Below are positions 25,165 through 32,507 of a DNA stretch of 64,000 bases, in pieces. How positions within the stretch are numbered: the first letter of the stretch is position 1; the number at the start of each line of letters is the position of its first letter. The DNA is taken from the NCBI GenBank assembly GCA_900540635.1, contig UQGU01000001.1:62001-126000 (forward strand). Direction: 5' to 3'. This stretch comes from an uncultured Eubacteriales bacterium. GTDB lineage: Bacteria > Bacillota > Clostridia > Oscillospirales > Oscillospiraceae. The translations under genes were made by a program, and so were the position numbers. The notes under the pieces are model-generated. The model did not search any database. It was not told the origin of the DNA and worked only from the letters and a program-made list of their open reading frames with translations.

Positions 25165-25216
25165 TACTATGGTAATATAATTCGGTAAAACAGATTACCG
25201 TTTAAGAGGAATCACT

Positions 25217-26119
25217 ATGAAGAACATTTTTGAAAACTCCCGCTCCTGCTGGGTGCGGTATGACCGCTATGAGCTGAAAACGGCATCGAACGGCGAGCGT
25301 TATATTACACCCGGCAAAAATGCAAAGCCGAGCGTATATAACCCGCTGAAAGAAGCTCCCGGCATTGTCCTGGACGCTCTGAATGTGGGAATGCTGATGA
25401 TGGGGCAGAAGCCCACTGCCGAGGTGGAAAAGGCCATTCTGCAATTCATCACCCACTACGGCCTTTTGGGCTTTCTGACCGCCCTGCCCACTACACCGTC
25501 CTTTATGGAGTATGAGGCTGTCTACCTCCCGAAGAACCACTTTATCAAAGCGGAGACGATGTCCACAGAGGACTATCTGTCCCTGTTCTTTCCCTTTGAA
25601 AAGCTGGATGTGGTCAAGCGGGGCGTGGAATCCTGTTGGAGCGTTTCCGGAGACCGCATGATGATGGCCCTGACCATGACGTTCAGCGACGAGCCAATGG
25701 CAAAGAATATGAGCTTCCGACGCCAGTACGCGGAGCCATATGATTGGGTGGCCCAGCAGCTCAAGGATTGGGCCTTCAACCTGTCCACGTCGTTCTTCTA
25801 CTACAACGACCCTCTGGACGATGACAGCAAACAGCTTCTCCGGCAATCCATGAAAGCGTTCGGCGGCATCGCGCCCACCTACCATATTGAGCTACTGGAC
25901 AAGCCCACGCTTTTCTGGGACTTCCATTCTCTGCTGTTGGGGATTCAAATGATGTTCAGCTTTATGCTGGTAGACGATGCCAAACCGCTAAAGTTATGTA
26001 AACAGTGCCAGCGGGTATTCCTAAGTAACCGTTATAATGCGGAGTTTTGCAGCCCCAGATGTAAGAATCAGTATAACGTGTACAAATCTCGGTCCAAAAG
26101 CAAGGAGTCCGAGGAATAA
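25217..26119 (+). CDS. Unknown mobile-element protein with C-terminal Cys4 finger
   Basis: No enzyme family is recognisable in the first 250 of 300 residues. The C-terminus has CKQC...FLSNRYNAEFCSPRC, a Cys4 treble-clef-like finger that closely resembles the one at the end of the serine recombinase of the same element. CGNR-type and DUF6076-like proteins have similar tails. AGAGGAATCACT precedes the ATG. Located after the sigma-like gene, it is probably in the same LexA-box-controlled transcript. DNA binding is a reasonable guess. Confidence 0.5.
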   Translation: MKNIFENSRSCWVRYDRYELKTASNGERYITPGKNAKPSVYNPLKEAPGIVLDALNVGMLMMGQKPTAEVEKAILQFITHYGLLGFLTALPTTPSFMEYEAVYLPKNHFIKAETMSTEDYLSLFFPFEKLDVVKRGVESCWSVSGDRMMMALTMTFSDEPMAKNMSFRRQYAEPYDWVAQQLKDWAFNLSTSFFYYNDPLDDDSKQLLRQSMKAFGGIAPTYHIELLDKPTLFWDFHSLLLGIQMMFSFMLVDDAKPLKLCKQCQRVFLSNRYNAEFCSPRCKNQYNVYKSRSKSKESEE

Positions 26120-26174
26120 CTTCAAAAAGCCCTCACAGCAGCCACAAGCAGCATACTGTGAGGGCCAGCCTCAT

Positions 26175-26525
26175 TTATTCGTAGACAAATTCTCTCAAAA
26201 TGACTTCTTCCGTACGGCTGCGAATGGAATTGCACCGCCGTACCCATTCCATTTGGTCAGCAGCCTTGAGCGCTTCCGTGATACCCTCTTGGGCCATCAT
26301 GGCCTTTTCCATAATCTCTAGCTGTTCTTGACAGGCCGTTTCGACTTCCTCAAGGTGGGGTAGAAGCCGCTCCGTGGCCAATAGCAGATTATACACGGCA
26401 GGCCGGTGCTCTTTCAGATACGTCCTCCGAAGCCAGCCGTATTTCCCGATGTTATACTCCTTTGTGTCACTCAGCGTAAGATTCGGGATGTGATAATCCC
26501 CGCATTTTCTGTAAGTTAGTTCCAT
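26175..26525 (-). CDS. tnpV: TnpV-family transposon protein
   Basis: This protein of 116 residues contains GKYGWLRRTYLKEHRPAVYN and TEALKAADQMEWVRRCNSIR, both diagnostic of TnpV proteins from Tn4451-like elements. Function is unknown; TnpV genes typically lie near an element end, as here. It is convergent with the zinc-finger gene, with 55 bases between. Confidence 0.85.
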   Translation of the reverse strand: MELTYRKCGDYHIPNLTLSDTKEYNIGKYGWLRRTYLKEHRPAVYNLLLATERLLPHLEEVETACQEQLEIMEKAMMAQEGITEALKAADQMEWVRRCNSIRSRTEEVILREFVYE

Positions 26526-26627
26526 AGCGTACTTCTTTGTGTGAATGTGTGTTGACAGCTATAAATCAGGTCTGGAAGCATTCCTCCCTCATCATAACTG
26601 TTTTCCATTCACCACAAATGAGCCGCA

Positions 26628-26678
26628 GTCATGATGTAATTCTTGGTGGAAACCACCCTTTATAAATTACATCATGAC
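26628..26678. repeat. Long perfect palindrome at the right edge of the mobile element
   Basis: GTCATGATGTAATT (26628-26641) and AATTACATCATGAC (26665-26678) are perfect 14-bp arms; inside, GGTGG and CCACC pair again. There is no T-run, so it is not an ordinary terminator. It sits about 100 bases past tnpV and may mark the element end or a binding site for excision factors. Confidence 0.6.
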
Positions 26679-26753
26679 AGAAAATACATCTCAGGCTGCA
26701 AGTGTGCGAGTTGTTCGCCATAGGCGAACAAGGAGTGCGCGCGGCAGACTGCA

Positions 26754-26825
26754 AAAACTTGTCGGAAAAGCCCGTAAGGGGTTTTTCGACAGTCTGAGGG
26801 CAGCCATTTTACGGCTGCCCTGTCT
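26754..26825. repeat. Two consecutive hairpins downstream of the YtrA/ABC operon
   Basis: TGTCGGAAAAGCCC and GGGGTTTTTCGACA pair around 26760-26792. GGGCAGCC-attttac-GGCTGCCC follows at about 26800-26822, just after the permease stop on the minus strand. The GCAGCCATTTTACGGCTGCC word recurs at 5516-5534 next to cassette copy 1. They probably end transcription from both sides, although T-runs are short. Confidence 0.5.
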
Positions 26826-26830
26826 ATATT

Positions 26831-27634
26831 TTAGTTCAGATTCAGCTTTCTGGTGGTCAGAAAGTACATGATAAAGTATCCGCCAACGATGGTCACGGCG
26901 GACAGGACATTCATGGTCCCCATGACGCTGAGGGTTTTGTTCAGCGCGCCGTTGCCGACCAGAACTGTTACCTCGATGATCGTCCACACAAGGCTGATGC
27001 CGTAATAGACCAGAATTGCCATGAGAATGGGATGCTTCTTTGCGGCCATGCCGCCGATGGTCACGGCCAGCATCAGCATAATCAGCTGGCTCAGGGCTGT
27101 CAGGAACGCCGCCAGCGCCACCTCAGCCACCACGCCGCCGTAGGGCACAAATTCCAGCCACAGCTTCTCCAGCTCCTCCCAGAGCCGGGGCCAGAAGTCC
27201 GCCGGGGCCTCGTTCCAGGGAATGCCCAGAGCGCTGATCCCCAGTCCCAGCACACAGGCCACGGCCGTTGCCAGAAGCACCGCCAGGATTTCCAGAATGC
27301 TGGCCAGAATGGAGGACAGCATCAGCTGGTGGCCGTTTACCGGCAGGGTAAAGGTCAGGTAGCCCTCCTCGGTAAAACGGCTTCTGTAAAACCGCCAAAG
27401 GGCGTAGAAAATGCTGGCCGCCCAGGCCACGTTGATAACCATAATGGCCGCCACACACAGAAGCGCCACAACAATCTCCACAGTTCCATGTACGTTCCAG
27501 CTGCGGGTCTCCGCCATGAACAGCCCGCAGCCAACAAACCCCAACACCAGAGCGGCAATCAGCACCGCCAGGCACAGAATTCCAACAACCCGGCGGCTGG
27601 CCCGCCACTCCGCTTTGATCAGTTTTCCAAACAT
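26831..27634 (-). CDS. ABC-type exporter membrane subunit (YtrA-linked operon 1)
   Basis: The hydrophobic 267-residue protein has about six membrane segments and starts MFGKLIKAEWR, typical of ABC-2-like permeases. It overlaps the ATPase gene by 16 bases and is the third gene of a GntR-ATPase-permease operon. Systems of this layout respond to cell-wall-active antibiotics or lipids in Bacillus relatives; the substrate here is unknown. Confidence 0.8.
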   Translation of the reverse strand: MFGKLIKAEWRASRRVVGILCLAVLIAALVLGFVGCGLFMAETRSWNVHGTVEIVVALLCVAAIMVINVAWAASIFYALWRFYRSRFTEEGYLTFTLPVNGHQLMLSSILASILEILAVLLATAVACVLGLGISALGIPWNEAPADFWPRLWEELEKLWLEFVPYGGVVAEVALAAFLTALSQLIMLMLAVTIGGMAAKKHPILMAILVYYGISLVWTIIEVTVLVGNGALNKTLSVMGTMNVLSAVTIVGGYFIMYFLTTRKLNLN

Positions 27635-28329
27635 CTGAATACCTCCCGGAACAGTTCATCCAAAGACTTGCCTGTCTCCTCCCGGGTCTCGTCGGTATTG
27701 CCCTGACGAACGACCTTTCCCTGGGACAGGAACACAAATTCATCCAGCACCCGCTCCACATCCGCAATCAGGTGGGTGGAGATGAGCACCGTAGCGCTGG
27801 GGTCATAGTTGGTGATAATGGTGCTGAGAATGTAGTCCCGGGCCGCCGGGTCTACCCCGCCGATGGGCTCATCCAGCAGATAGAGCCTTGCCCGCCGGGA
27901 CATGACCAGCACCAGCTGGACCTTCTCCTGATTGCCCTTGGAGAGGGTCTTTAATTTTGCATTGGGGTCGATGTGCAGGACAGCCAGCATTTCTTCTGCC
28001 CGGGTGCGGTCAAAATCGGCGTAAAAATCCTGGAAGAAGTCCAGAATTTCGCAGATGCGCTGCTGCCTGTTCAGATAGGTCTTATCCGGCAGGTAGGAGA
28101 CGACCGCCTTGGTTTCCGGGCCGATTTTCCCGCCGCAGACGGTGACCTCCCCGGCGCTGGGGGTCAGCAGCCCCGCCGCGATTTTCAAAAAGGTGGTCTT
28201 GCCGCTGCCATTGGGGCCGAGCAGGCCCACGATCTTTCCCTGGGGCAGCTCCAGCTCCAGGCCGTCCAGCGCCCGGGTGCCGCCGTAGTTCTTCACAAGG
28301 CCGGTGGCCTTTAATACTGCGTTTTCCAT
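27619..28329 (-). CDS. ABC transporter ATPase (YtrA-linked operon 1)
   Basis: The 236-residue ATPase shows Walker A GPNGSGKTT (about 39-47), the signature LSKGNQEK (in place of LSGGQ, common in this subfamily) and Walker B LYLLDEP. It follows the GntR gene by one base and overlaps the permease gene. It should power the permease encoded next. A second, similar GntR-ATPase-permease set is at 45868-48858. Confidence 0.9.
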   Translation of the reverse strand: MENAVLKATGLVKNYGGTRALDGLELELPQGKIVGLLGPNGSGKTTFLKIAAGLLTPSAGEVTVCGGKIGPETKAVVSYLPDKTYLNRQQRICEILDFFQDFYADFDRTRAEEMLAVLHIDPNAKLKTLSKGNQEKVQLVLVMSRRARLYLLDEPIGGVDPAARDYILSTIITNYDPSATVLISTHLIADVERVLDEFVFLSQGKVVRQGNTDETREETGKSLDELFREVFRCLEN

Positions 28330-28330
28330 A

Positions 28331-28699
28331 TTACTTCTCCTCTTCCTTCACATGAAGCATGATCTCCGCCGCCTGGGCAGGGGTAATGCCAAACACCTTG
28401 AATTTCTCCACGCACTCCCGCGCCAGGTCCTCCAGGGCCTGCTGCCGCATTGCCTCCAAAATCTTCTCCTCCTTTGTCACCGTTCGTCCGCTGGTGCCGC
28501 CGCCAATGAGCAGGCCTTCCCGCTCCAGCTCCGTCAGCGCCCGCTGCATAGTATTGGGATTCACCTGGGCCTGCATGGCCAGCTCCCGCACCGATGGCAC
28601 CCGCCCCCCGGGGGGAAGCTCCCCCCCCAGGACCGCACCCCGGATATTCTCCATGATCTGCTGGTACACCGGCCTGTCGCCGGAAAATTTCCAATTCAC
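28331..28699 (-). CDS. GntR-family regulator, YtrA subfamily (operon 1)
   Basis: The 122-residue short GntR protein has a winged helix in residues 1-75 (PVYQQIMENIRGAVLGGELP, SVRELAMQAQVNPNTMQRAL) and only a short C-terminal helix, the YtrA arrangement. GTG at 28699 is taken as start because AGGAGG lies eight bases upstream. Its promoter carries a TGTATTAGT/ATTCATACA site that recurs at the second YtrA operon. It probably represses its own ABC operon until an inducer arrives. Confidence 0.85.
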   Translation of the reverse strand: MNWKFSGDRPVYQQIMENIRGAVLGGELPPGGRVPSVRELAMQAQVNPNTMQRALTELEREGLLIGGGTSGRTVTKEEKILEAMRQQALEDLARECVEKFKVFGITPAQAAEIMLHVKEEEK

Positions 28700-28720
28700 A
28701 TCTCGTGCCTCCTGTACTGC

Positions 28721-28766
28721 TGTATTAGTGTATTCATACAATAGCACAATAGTACAGGATTGTCAA
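28721..28766 (-). promoter_or_regulatory. Promoter and YtrA-type operator of operon 1
   Basis: On the minus strand TTGACA (28761-28766), 17 bases, TATTGT (28738-28743). The imperfect inverted repeat TGTATTAGT-gt-ATTCATACA (28721-28740, plus-strand reading) covers the -10 and start point, fit for repression. Nearly the same site lies at 45835-45855. Confidence 0.65.
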
Positions 28767-28822
28767 GGGGGAATTCGGTAATTTTTATACCGGTGCCAAA
28801 CATTCTTTCCCGCGGCACCTTT

Positions 28823-28900
28823 TTGTCTGTCCTTGGGGCTTTGGGCTCTATTGCCAGTATCGAGTCTCTCGTGCTGTACTTGTACGATAAAAAGAAGTGA
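28823..28900 (+). CDS. Small hydrophobic lysine-tailed peptide, cassette copy 2
   Basis: The frame encodes 25 residues if TTG at 28823 starts it: M-S-VLGALGSIASIESLVLYL-Y-DKKK. An in-frame GTG at 28793 would add ten residues. The three copies in the window align from this codon to the stop and diverge upstream of it. Nearly all base differences among them are synonymous, which argues that the frame is or was translated. No ribosome site is visible. A Glu inside the hydrophobic stretch may weaken this copy. It converges on the minus-strand small RNA. Confidence 0.5.
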   Translation: MSVLGALGSIASIESLVLYLYDKKK

Positions 28901-29062
28901 GCCGTCTGCTGCAACAGACGACTCACGGCTCTAAGTGCTTTGCACTTAACGTTGTAGGCGTTATGTAGTGGCAACCGTCGGGTTTCCACCACGGGGAGGT
29001 GCCTGTTACCAGCGGGCATCTCCTTGTTTTTATATTATAGACCGGCCCCGCCAAAATGTCAA
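28889..29062 (-). ncRNA. Small RNA, antisense-RNA-like partner, cassette copy 2 (with its promoter)
   Basis: On the minus strand TTGACA (29057-29062), 17 bases, TATAAT (29034-29039). The RNA would start near 29027 and end about 140 nt later at GAGTCGTCTG/CAGACGGCTC followed by CTTCTTTTT. The terminator overlaps the peptide stop codon at 28898-28900, giving a 3'-overlapping convergent pair as in TxpA/RatA-type systems. Sequence is clearly homologous to copy 1 while the promoter spacer differs. Confidence 0.55.
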
Positions 29063-29110
29063 GTGTACATGGTCAGTGACAGGGCACGGCTATTTTTACG
29101 GTATAATACG

Positions 29111-30268
29111 TTATTTTCTCTTTTTCAGCATGGTCTCATGCATGACGACCATCAGGGCCAGTACGGCCAGCAGATAGAAGGGAAACAGGGCCATGGTGGT
29201 CTTCCCTGCGAGCCAGCCGAAGAGCGGGGGCATGAGGCAGTTGCCGATGTAGGCACTGGCCATCTCCACGCCGATGACGGCCTGGGACTTGTCCGCGCCG
29301 AAGTGGGCCGGGGTGGAATGGATGACGCTGGGGTAGATGGGGGCACAGCCCAGGCCGATGAGAATCAGTCCCGCCAGAGCGGCGCTCTCCCCCACCGGCA
29401 GCAGCAGGGCTGCAAGGCCCAGGGCGATGATGCCCTGCCCCATACGAATCATCTGGGTGTCCGTCCACTTGGCCGCCAGGATGCCGCAAACGGCCCTGCC
29501 CAGGGTAATGCCGATGTAGAAGAGGCTGGCAAATCCGGCGGCCGTCTCCGGGGCCACCCCCTTGTGGAGCACCAGATAGCTGCTGGCCCACAGGCCGGTG
29601 GTCTGCTCCAGAGCGCAGTAGCAGAAGAATGCAATCAGGATTTCCTTTGCGCCGGGAAGCCTCAGAATCTTGCCAAGGCCCAGCACCTCGCCGCCTTTCT
29701 CCTCCTGGACGCCCTCCCCTGCCCCGGTCTTCCACAGAGGCAGGCTCAGGAAAATCAGGCAGGTGAGCACCAGCTGAATCAGGCTGATGATCCGGTAGCC
29801 CATGGGCCACCCGGCACCGCCGGACAGGGCAGCGCCCATGATATAGGGGCCAACGGAAGCGCCCACGCCCCACATGCAGTGGAGCCAGCTCATATGGCGG
29901 CTGGAGAAATGGAGGGCCACATAGTTATTGAGGGCCGCATCCACGCTTCCGGCGCCCAGGCCATAGGGCACCGCCCACAGGCACAGCATCCAGAACTGCC
30001 CGCTGATTGAAAATCCGAAAAGGGCCAGAGCGGTCATGGCCACGCTGATGGCCGTCACCCGCCCCGCCCCCAGGCGGCGGGTCAGCCGGTCGCTGAACAG
30101 GCTGGAAATGACGGTTCCGGCGGAAATAATGCAGAAAATAATGCCGGAATAGGAAACCGGCACCCCAAAGCCCTGGTACATAGACGGCCAGGCCGCCCCC
30201 AGCAGGGAATCCGGCAGGCCTAAGCTGATAAAGGCGGCGTAGATTACCGCCAGAAGCAAATGAATCAT
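29111..30268 (-). CDS. MFS transporter
   Basis: This integral membrane protein of 385 residues has about 12 membrane segments and an MFS loop 2-3 motif (DRLTRRLGAGRV). The ATG at 30268 follows AGGAGG by eight bases; an extension to 30298 overlaps the site. Substrate cannot be assigned from sequence; the fold resembles the FucP/YfkF-like branch of sugar or drug carriers. It stands alone between cassette copies 2 and 3. Confidence 0.85.
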   Translation of the reverse strand: MIHLLLAVIYAAFISLGLPDSLLGAAWPSMYQGFGVPVSYSGIIFCIISAGTVISSLFSDRLTRRLGAGRVTAISVAMTALALFGFSISGQFWMLCLWAVPYGLGAGSVDAALNNYVALHFSSRHMSWLHCMWGVGASVGPYIMGAALSGGAGWPMGYRIISLIQLVLTCLIFLSLPLWKTGAGEGVQEEKGGEVLGLGKILRLPGAKEILIAFFCYCALEQTTGLWASSYLVLHKGVAPETAAGFASLFYIGITLGRAVCGILAAKWTDTQMIRMGQGIIALGLAALLLPVGESAALAGLILIGLGCAPIYPSVIHSTPAHFGADKSQAVIGVEMASAYIGNCLMPPLFGWLAGKTTMALFPFYLLAVLALMVVMHETMLKKRK

Positions 30269-30368
30269 CCTGAATGCCTCCTGTGTGTTTGACACCATCC
30301 TATCACAAAGCTTTTCAAAAAGCTATACCAATAGCAGGAATCTACAAGAATCGTTCAAAAGCCTCAAT

Positions 30369-30446
30369 TTGACTGTCCTTGGAGCGTTGGGCTCCATTGC
30401 CAGCATTGTGTCTCTCGTACTGTATCTGCGCGATAAAAAGAAGTGA
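30369..30446 (+). CDS. Small hydrophobic lysine-tailed peptide, cassette copy 3
   Basis: TTG at 30369 would start a 25-residue frame, M-T-VLGALGSIASIVSLVLYL-R-DKKK. It aligns codon by codon with copies 1 and 2. No ribosome site is visible. The convergent terminator hairpin (GAGCCGTCTG/CAGACGGCTC) is kept, but sequence homology to the RNA partner stops near 30527, before the promoter, so this copy lacks a promoter for the antisense-like RNA. Confidence 0.45.
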   Translation: MTVLGALGSIASIVSLVLYLRDKKK

Positions 30447-30527
30447 GCCGTCTGCCTCTAACAGACGGCTCACGCGCTGAGGGCTAGTCTCTCGGCTCAC
30501 TGAGTACATATGTAGTGGCAACCGTCG

Positions 30528-30608
30528 GGCTCCCAGCACCGGGAGCATGAACAGAGACAGCTTTTTCAGAATGCTGCCCTGGGTAAAATCCGTTTTTTCA
30601 GTATCCAA
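30528..30608 (-). pseudogene. 5' remnant of a MATE-family efflux gene
   Basis: Directly after the MarR gene, AAGGAG is followed eight bases later by TTG at 30608. Translation gives DTEKTDFTQGSILKKLSL then FMLPVLGA, the N-terminus of clostridial MATE transporters. After about 27 codons the sequence changes abruptly into cassette copy 3. The rest of the gene is not in the neighbouring sequence, so it was deleted or displaced. The TTG overlaps the MarR stop, so the two genes formed a coupled operon. Confidence 0.7.
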
Positions 30609-31068
30609 GGGAAATTCTCCTTTCCGACATGGCTGTATAGAGCTTTTGGACGGTGCGAATCGTGCAGGCCACGTCTTCATCCGGGACATCCTCCAGCAGC
30701 GGGGCAAGCTGGGCAAAGACCTGGCCGTTGAAGGTCCCGGACAGGCGCTTGCCCGATTCGGTGACGGTGAGGTACGTAACACGTCCGTCATCCGGAGAGG
30801 CCTTCTTTTCCAGGTACCCCCGCTGCTCCATCTCCTTGACGGTGCGGGTCACTCCGGGGCGGGGAATGTTCAGTGCATCGCTGATGTCGGACACCTTCAC
30901 CCGGACACCCTGCCTCTCCAGGCGTTCGATGGTATCGAGATAGTGGATATAGGACGAGCTGACCCCCTTGGGCAGCTCCGGAAGCAGCTCCCGCGCCCGC
31001 TTGGCCTGATAGCAGGCATCCAAAAGGGCCTTGATGTTTTCGACTGTCATGGTTTTCGAACAGCCCAC
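30598..31068 (-). CDS. MarR-family transcriptional regulator
   Basis: The 156-residue winged-helix protein has the MarR core (VSDISDALNIPRPGVTRTVKEMEQRGYLEKKASPDDGR in residues 60-100 region). GTG at 31068 follows AAGGAG by six bases. Its former partner gene, a MATE exporter, survives only as a 27-codon stub, so the regulator may now control nothing but itself or other loci. A consensus promoter lies upstream. Confidence 0.88.
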   Translation of the reverse strand: MGCSKTMTVENIKALLDACYQAKRARELLPELPKGVSSSYIHYLDTIERLERQGVRVKVSDISDALNIPRPGVTRTVKEMEQRGYLEKKASPDDGRVTYLTVTESGKRLSGTFNGQVFAQLAPLLEDVPDEDVACTIRTVQKLYTAMSERRISLGY

Positions 31069-31103
31069 TGCGGTCTCCTTCCGTGTTCTTATTTTTCAAC
31101 CAT

Positions 31104-31132
31104 AGTATAGCACGTTTGTTCGATTTTGTCAA
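31104..31132 (-). promoter_or_regulatory. Promoter of the MarR gene
   Basis: On the minus strand TTGACA (31127-31132), 17 bases, TATACT (31104-31109). A clear consensus match. Confidence 0.75.
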
Positions 31133-31146
31133 GTGGCGACCGGGGC

Positions 31147-31406
31147 GCAGGAGCTTCCCCTCCGGGGGAGCTGGCTCGCGTCAGCGAGACTGAGGAGGGG
31201 CGTAACGAGCGGGAGTGGTTGGTAGAAGGTGCAGTCAAGGCGCCCCTGAAAGGGGAGCCTTAGAACGCACATATTTCCAACCGGTCACTTCCGCAGCGCC
31301 CCTCATCCGTCTCGCCTGCGGCGAGCCACCTTCCCCGTAGGGGAAGGTTAGGGGAAAAGCTTCACCGCCGCTGCGGCTGTCCCCCTTCCCCGTTGGGGAA
31401 GGTTGG
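31147..31406. repeat. Gene-less hairpin repeat, composite copy
   Basis: This copy begins AGCTTCCCC-tcc-GGGGGAGCT, has a second hairpin CTCGC-gtca-GCGAG, then ACTGAGGAGGGGCG and an AGCGGGAGTGG stretch that recurs inverted near 31285. Inside, a further hairpin (AAGGCGCCCCT/AGGGGAGCCTT) looks like a separate insertion. The right side ends with CCTTCCCC-gta-GGGGAAGG plus one more end of the same kind (CCTTCCCC-gtt-GGGGAAGG). Together with the palindromic stretch after it, this fills the 31069-31670 gap. No gene is seen. Confidence 0.65.
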
Positions 31407-31489
31407 GACGGTCCTCCGGGGGCCGCCCACAAAGGCGGCTCCCGGGGGTTCTATCTTCCAGCTTCTACAGAAGCATCTACCCCGTTAGG

Positions 31490-31615
31490 GGTATCTGCTT
31501 CTGCTTCTGTATCATTTGGTATCCGTTGGTACCAAATGATACCAAATGGTACCACTGGTATCCACTGGCTACCGCCGGATGCCGCCGGTATCCGGCGGCA
31601 GCTCTTCCCCGACGG
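31490..31615. repeat. Cluster of overlapping GGTACC/GGTATCC palindromes
   Basis: ATCATTTGGTA and TACCAAATGAT pair, TGGTACCA occurs twice, and GCCGCCGG/CCGGCGGC pairs again further right, so the stretch can fold in several alternative ways. It lies on the 3' side of the focA terminator and has no convincing frame. Its origin is unclear. Confidence 0.4.
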
Positions 31616-31624
31616 GGCAGGGCA

Positions 31625-31653
31625 GAAAAAAGCAGAGGCCCGGAAGCCTCTGC
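31625..31653 (-). terminator. Intrinsic terminator of the fhs-fchA-folD-focA operon
   Basis: GCAGAGGC (31632-31639) and GCCTCTGC (31646-31653) form a perfect stem; on the minus strand it is followed by TTTTTT. Confidence 0.9.
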
Positions 31654-31670
31654 TTTTGGGAAGTATTTTC

Positions 31671-32483
31671 TTATGCCTTGGGCTTGCGGACGTAGCAGTA
31701 CCACATGAGCAGGGCTACGGAGCAGCCGCCGACGATGTTGCCCAATGTTACGGGCAGCATATTGCCCAGGAAGTAGTGCCCCCAGGTCAGCGCCTCAAAG
31801 GCTGCGCCCTCGGCATAGAACTGCTTGCCGAACAGGCCCAGCATGCAATAGGTCATGTCCGCAATGGAGTGGTTGAAGCCGCAGGTGACGAAGAAACACA
31901 CGGGAATCCAGGCACCGATGACCCGGCTGAACCCATCCTTTCCGGCCAGGCTCATGAGCACGCCCAGGGTCACCAGAATGTTGCACAGCACGCCCATGAA
32001 GAAGGCATTCTGGAAGGGCATGGTCATCTTGCCCTGGGCCACCTTCATGGAGGCGATGGCCAAGGCATTGGCGGTGTCGCCGTTGGCGGCGTTCAGCCAG
32101 CCGAAGCGGGCACAGACAAAGCTCAAAAACATAGAGCCCAGGAAATTGCCGATGTAGACAAGAATCCAGTTCCGCAGCATTCCGGCAGCGGTTGCCTTCT
32201 TATCCAGCACGGAAATGAGGATCAGGGTATTGCCGGTAAACAGCTCTGCGCCGGTGAGGATCACCGTGCCCAGGCCGAAGGCGAAGAGGATACCGGAGAT
32301 CATCCGGACGGTGGAATTGCCCACCACGGTATAGGTGGCCATATTGGTCACCACAGAGGGAACACCAATGAGGAAGCCTGCCAGAATTCCCAGCAGCAGC
32401 ATTTTGGCAGTGGGGATCTTGGTCTTCCCCGCACCGGCTGCGGAATAGTTATTGGCGGCTTCCGCCATGGTAAAGAGGTTCAT
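31671..32483 (-). CDS. focA: Formate/nitrite transporter family channel
   Basis: The 270-residue membrane protein has six segments and FNT signatures (GAELFTGN, WILVYIGNFLGS). FNT channels move formate or nitrite with protons. Being the last gene of an operon for formate activation and C1-folate conversion, formate is the obvious cargo: import for assimilation or export of excess. A perfect terminator follows. Confidence 0.9.
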   Translation of the reverse strand: MNLFTMAEAANNYSAAGAGKTKIPTAKMLLLGILAGFLIGVPSVVTNMATYTVVGNSTVRMISGILFAFGLGTVILTGAELFTGNTLILISVLDKKATAAGMLRNWILVYIGNFLGSMFLSFVCARFGWLNAANGDTANALAIASMKVAQGKMTMPFQNAFFMGVLCNILVTLGVLMSLAGKDGFSRVIGAWIPVCFFVTCGFNHSIADMTYCMLGLFGKQFYAEGAAFEALTWGHYFLGNMLPVTLGNIVGGCSVALLMWYCYVRKPKA

Positions 32484-32507
32484 AGAAATCGTCCTTTCCG
32501 ATTGAAA

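Larger units (their letters stand above)
16363..26678. mobile_element. Integrative mobilizable element (serine recombinase, MobA/MobL, TnpV/TnpW)
   Basis: The block holds a relaxase, DUF3847, an HTH-AbiEii pair, ParR/ParM, a large serine recombinase, TnpW, a sigma-like protein, a zinc-finger protein and TnpV, between an araC gene and a YtrA/ABC operon. No conjugation coupling protein or type IV secretion gene is present, so it must be mobilised by a helper. The ends given are the outermost recognisable parts (relaxase stop and right-hand palindrome). I could not find a matching attL/attR repeat by eye; serine recombinases of this class may leave only a 2-bp core. Confidence 0.8.

Noticed and set aside
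28793..28900. GTG at 28793 as start of cassette peptide copy 2
   Set aside because: The ten extra residues have no counterpart in the other two copies, whose similarity begins at the TTG/ATG position; no ribosome site supports the GTG.
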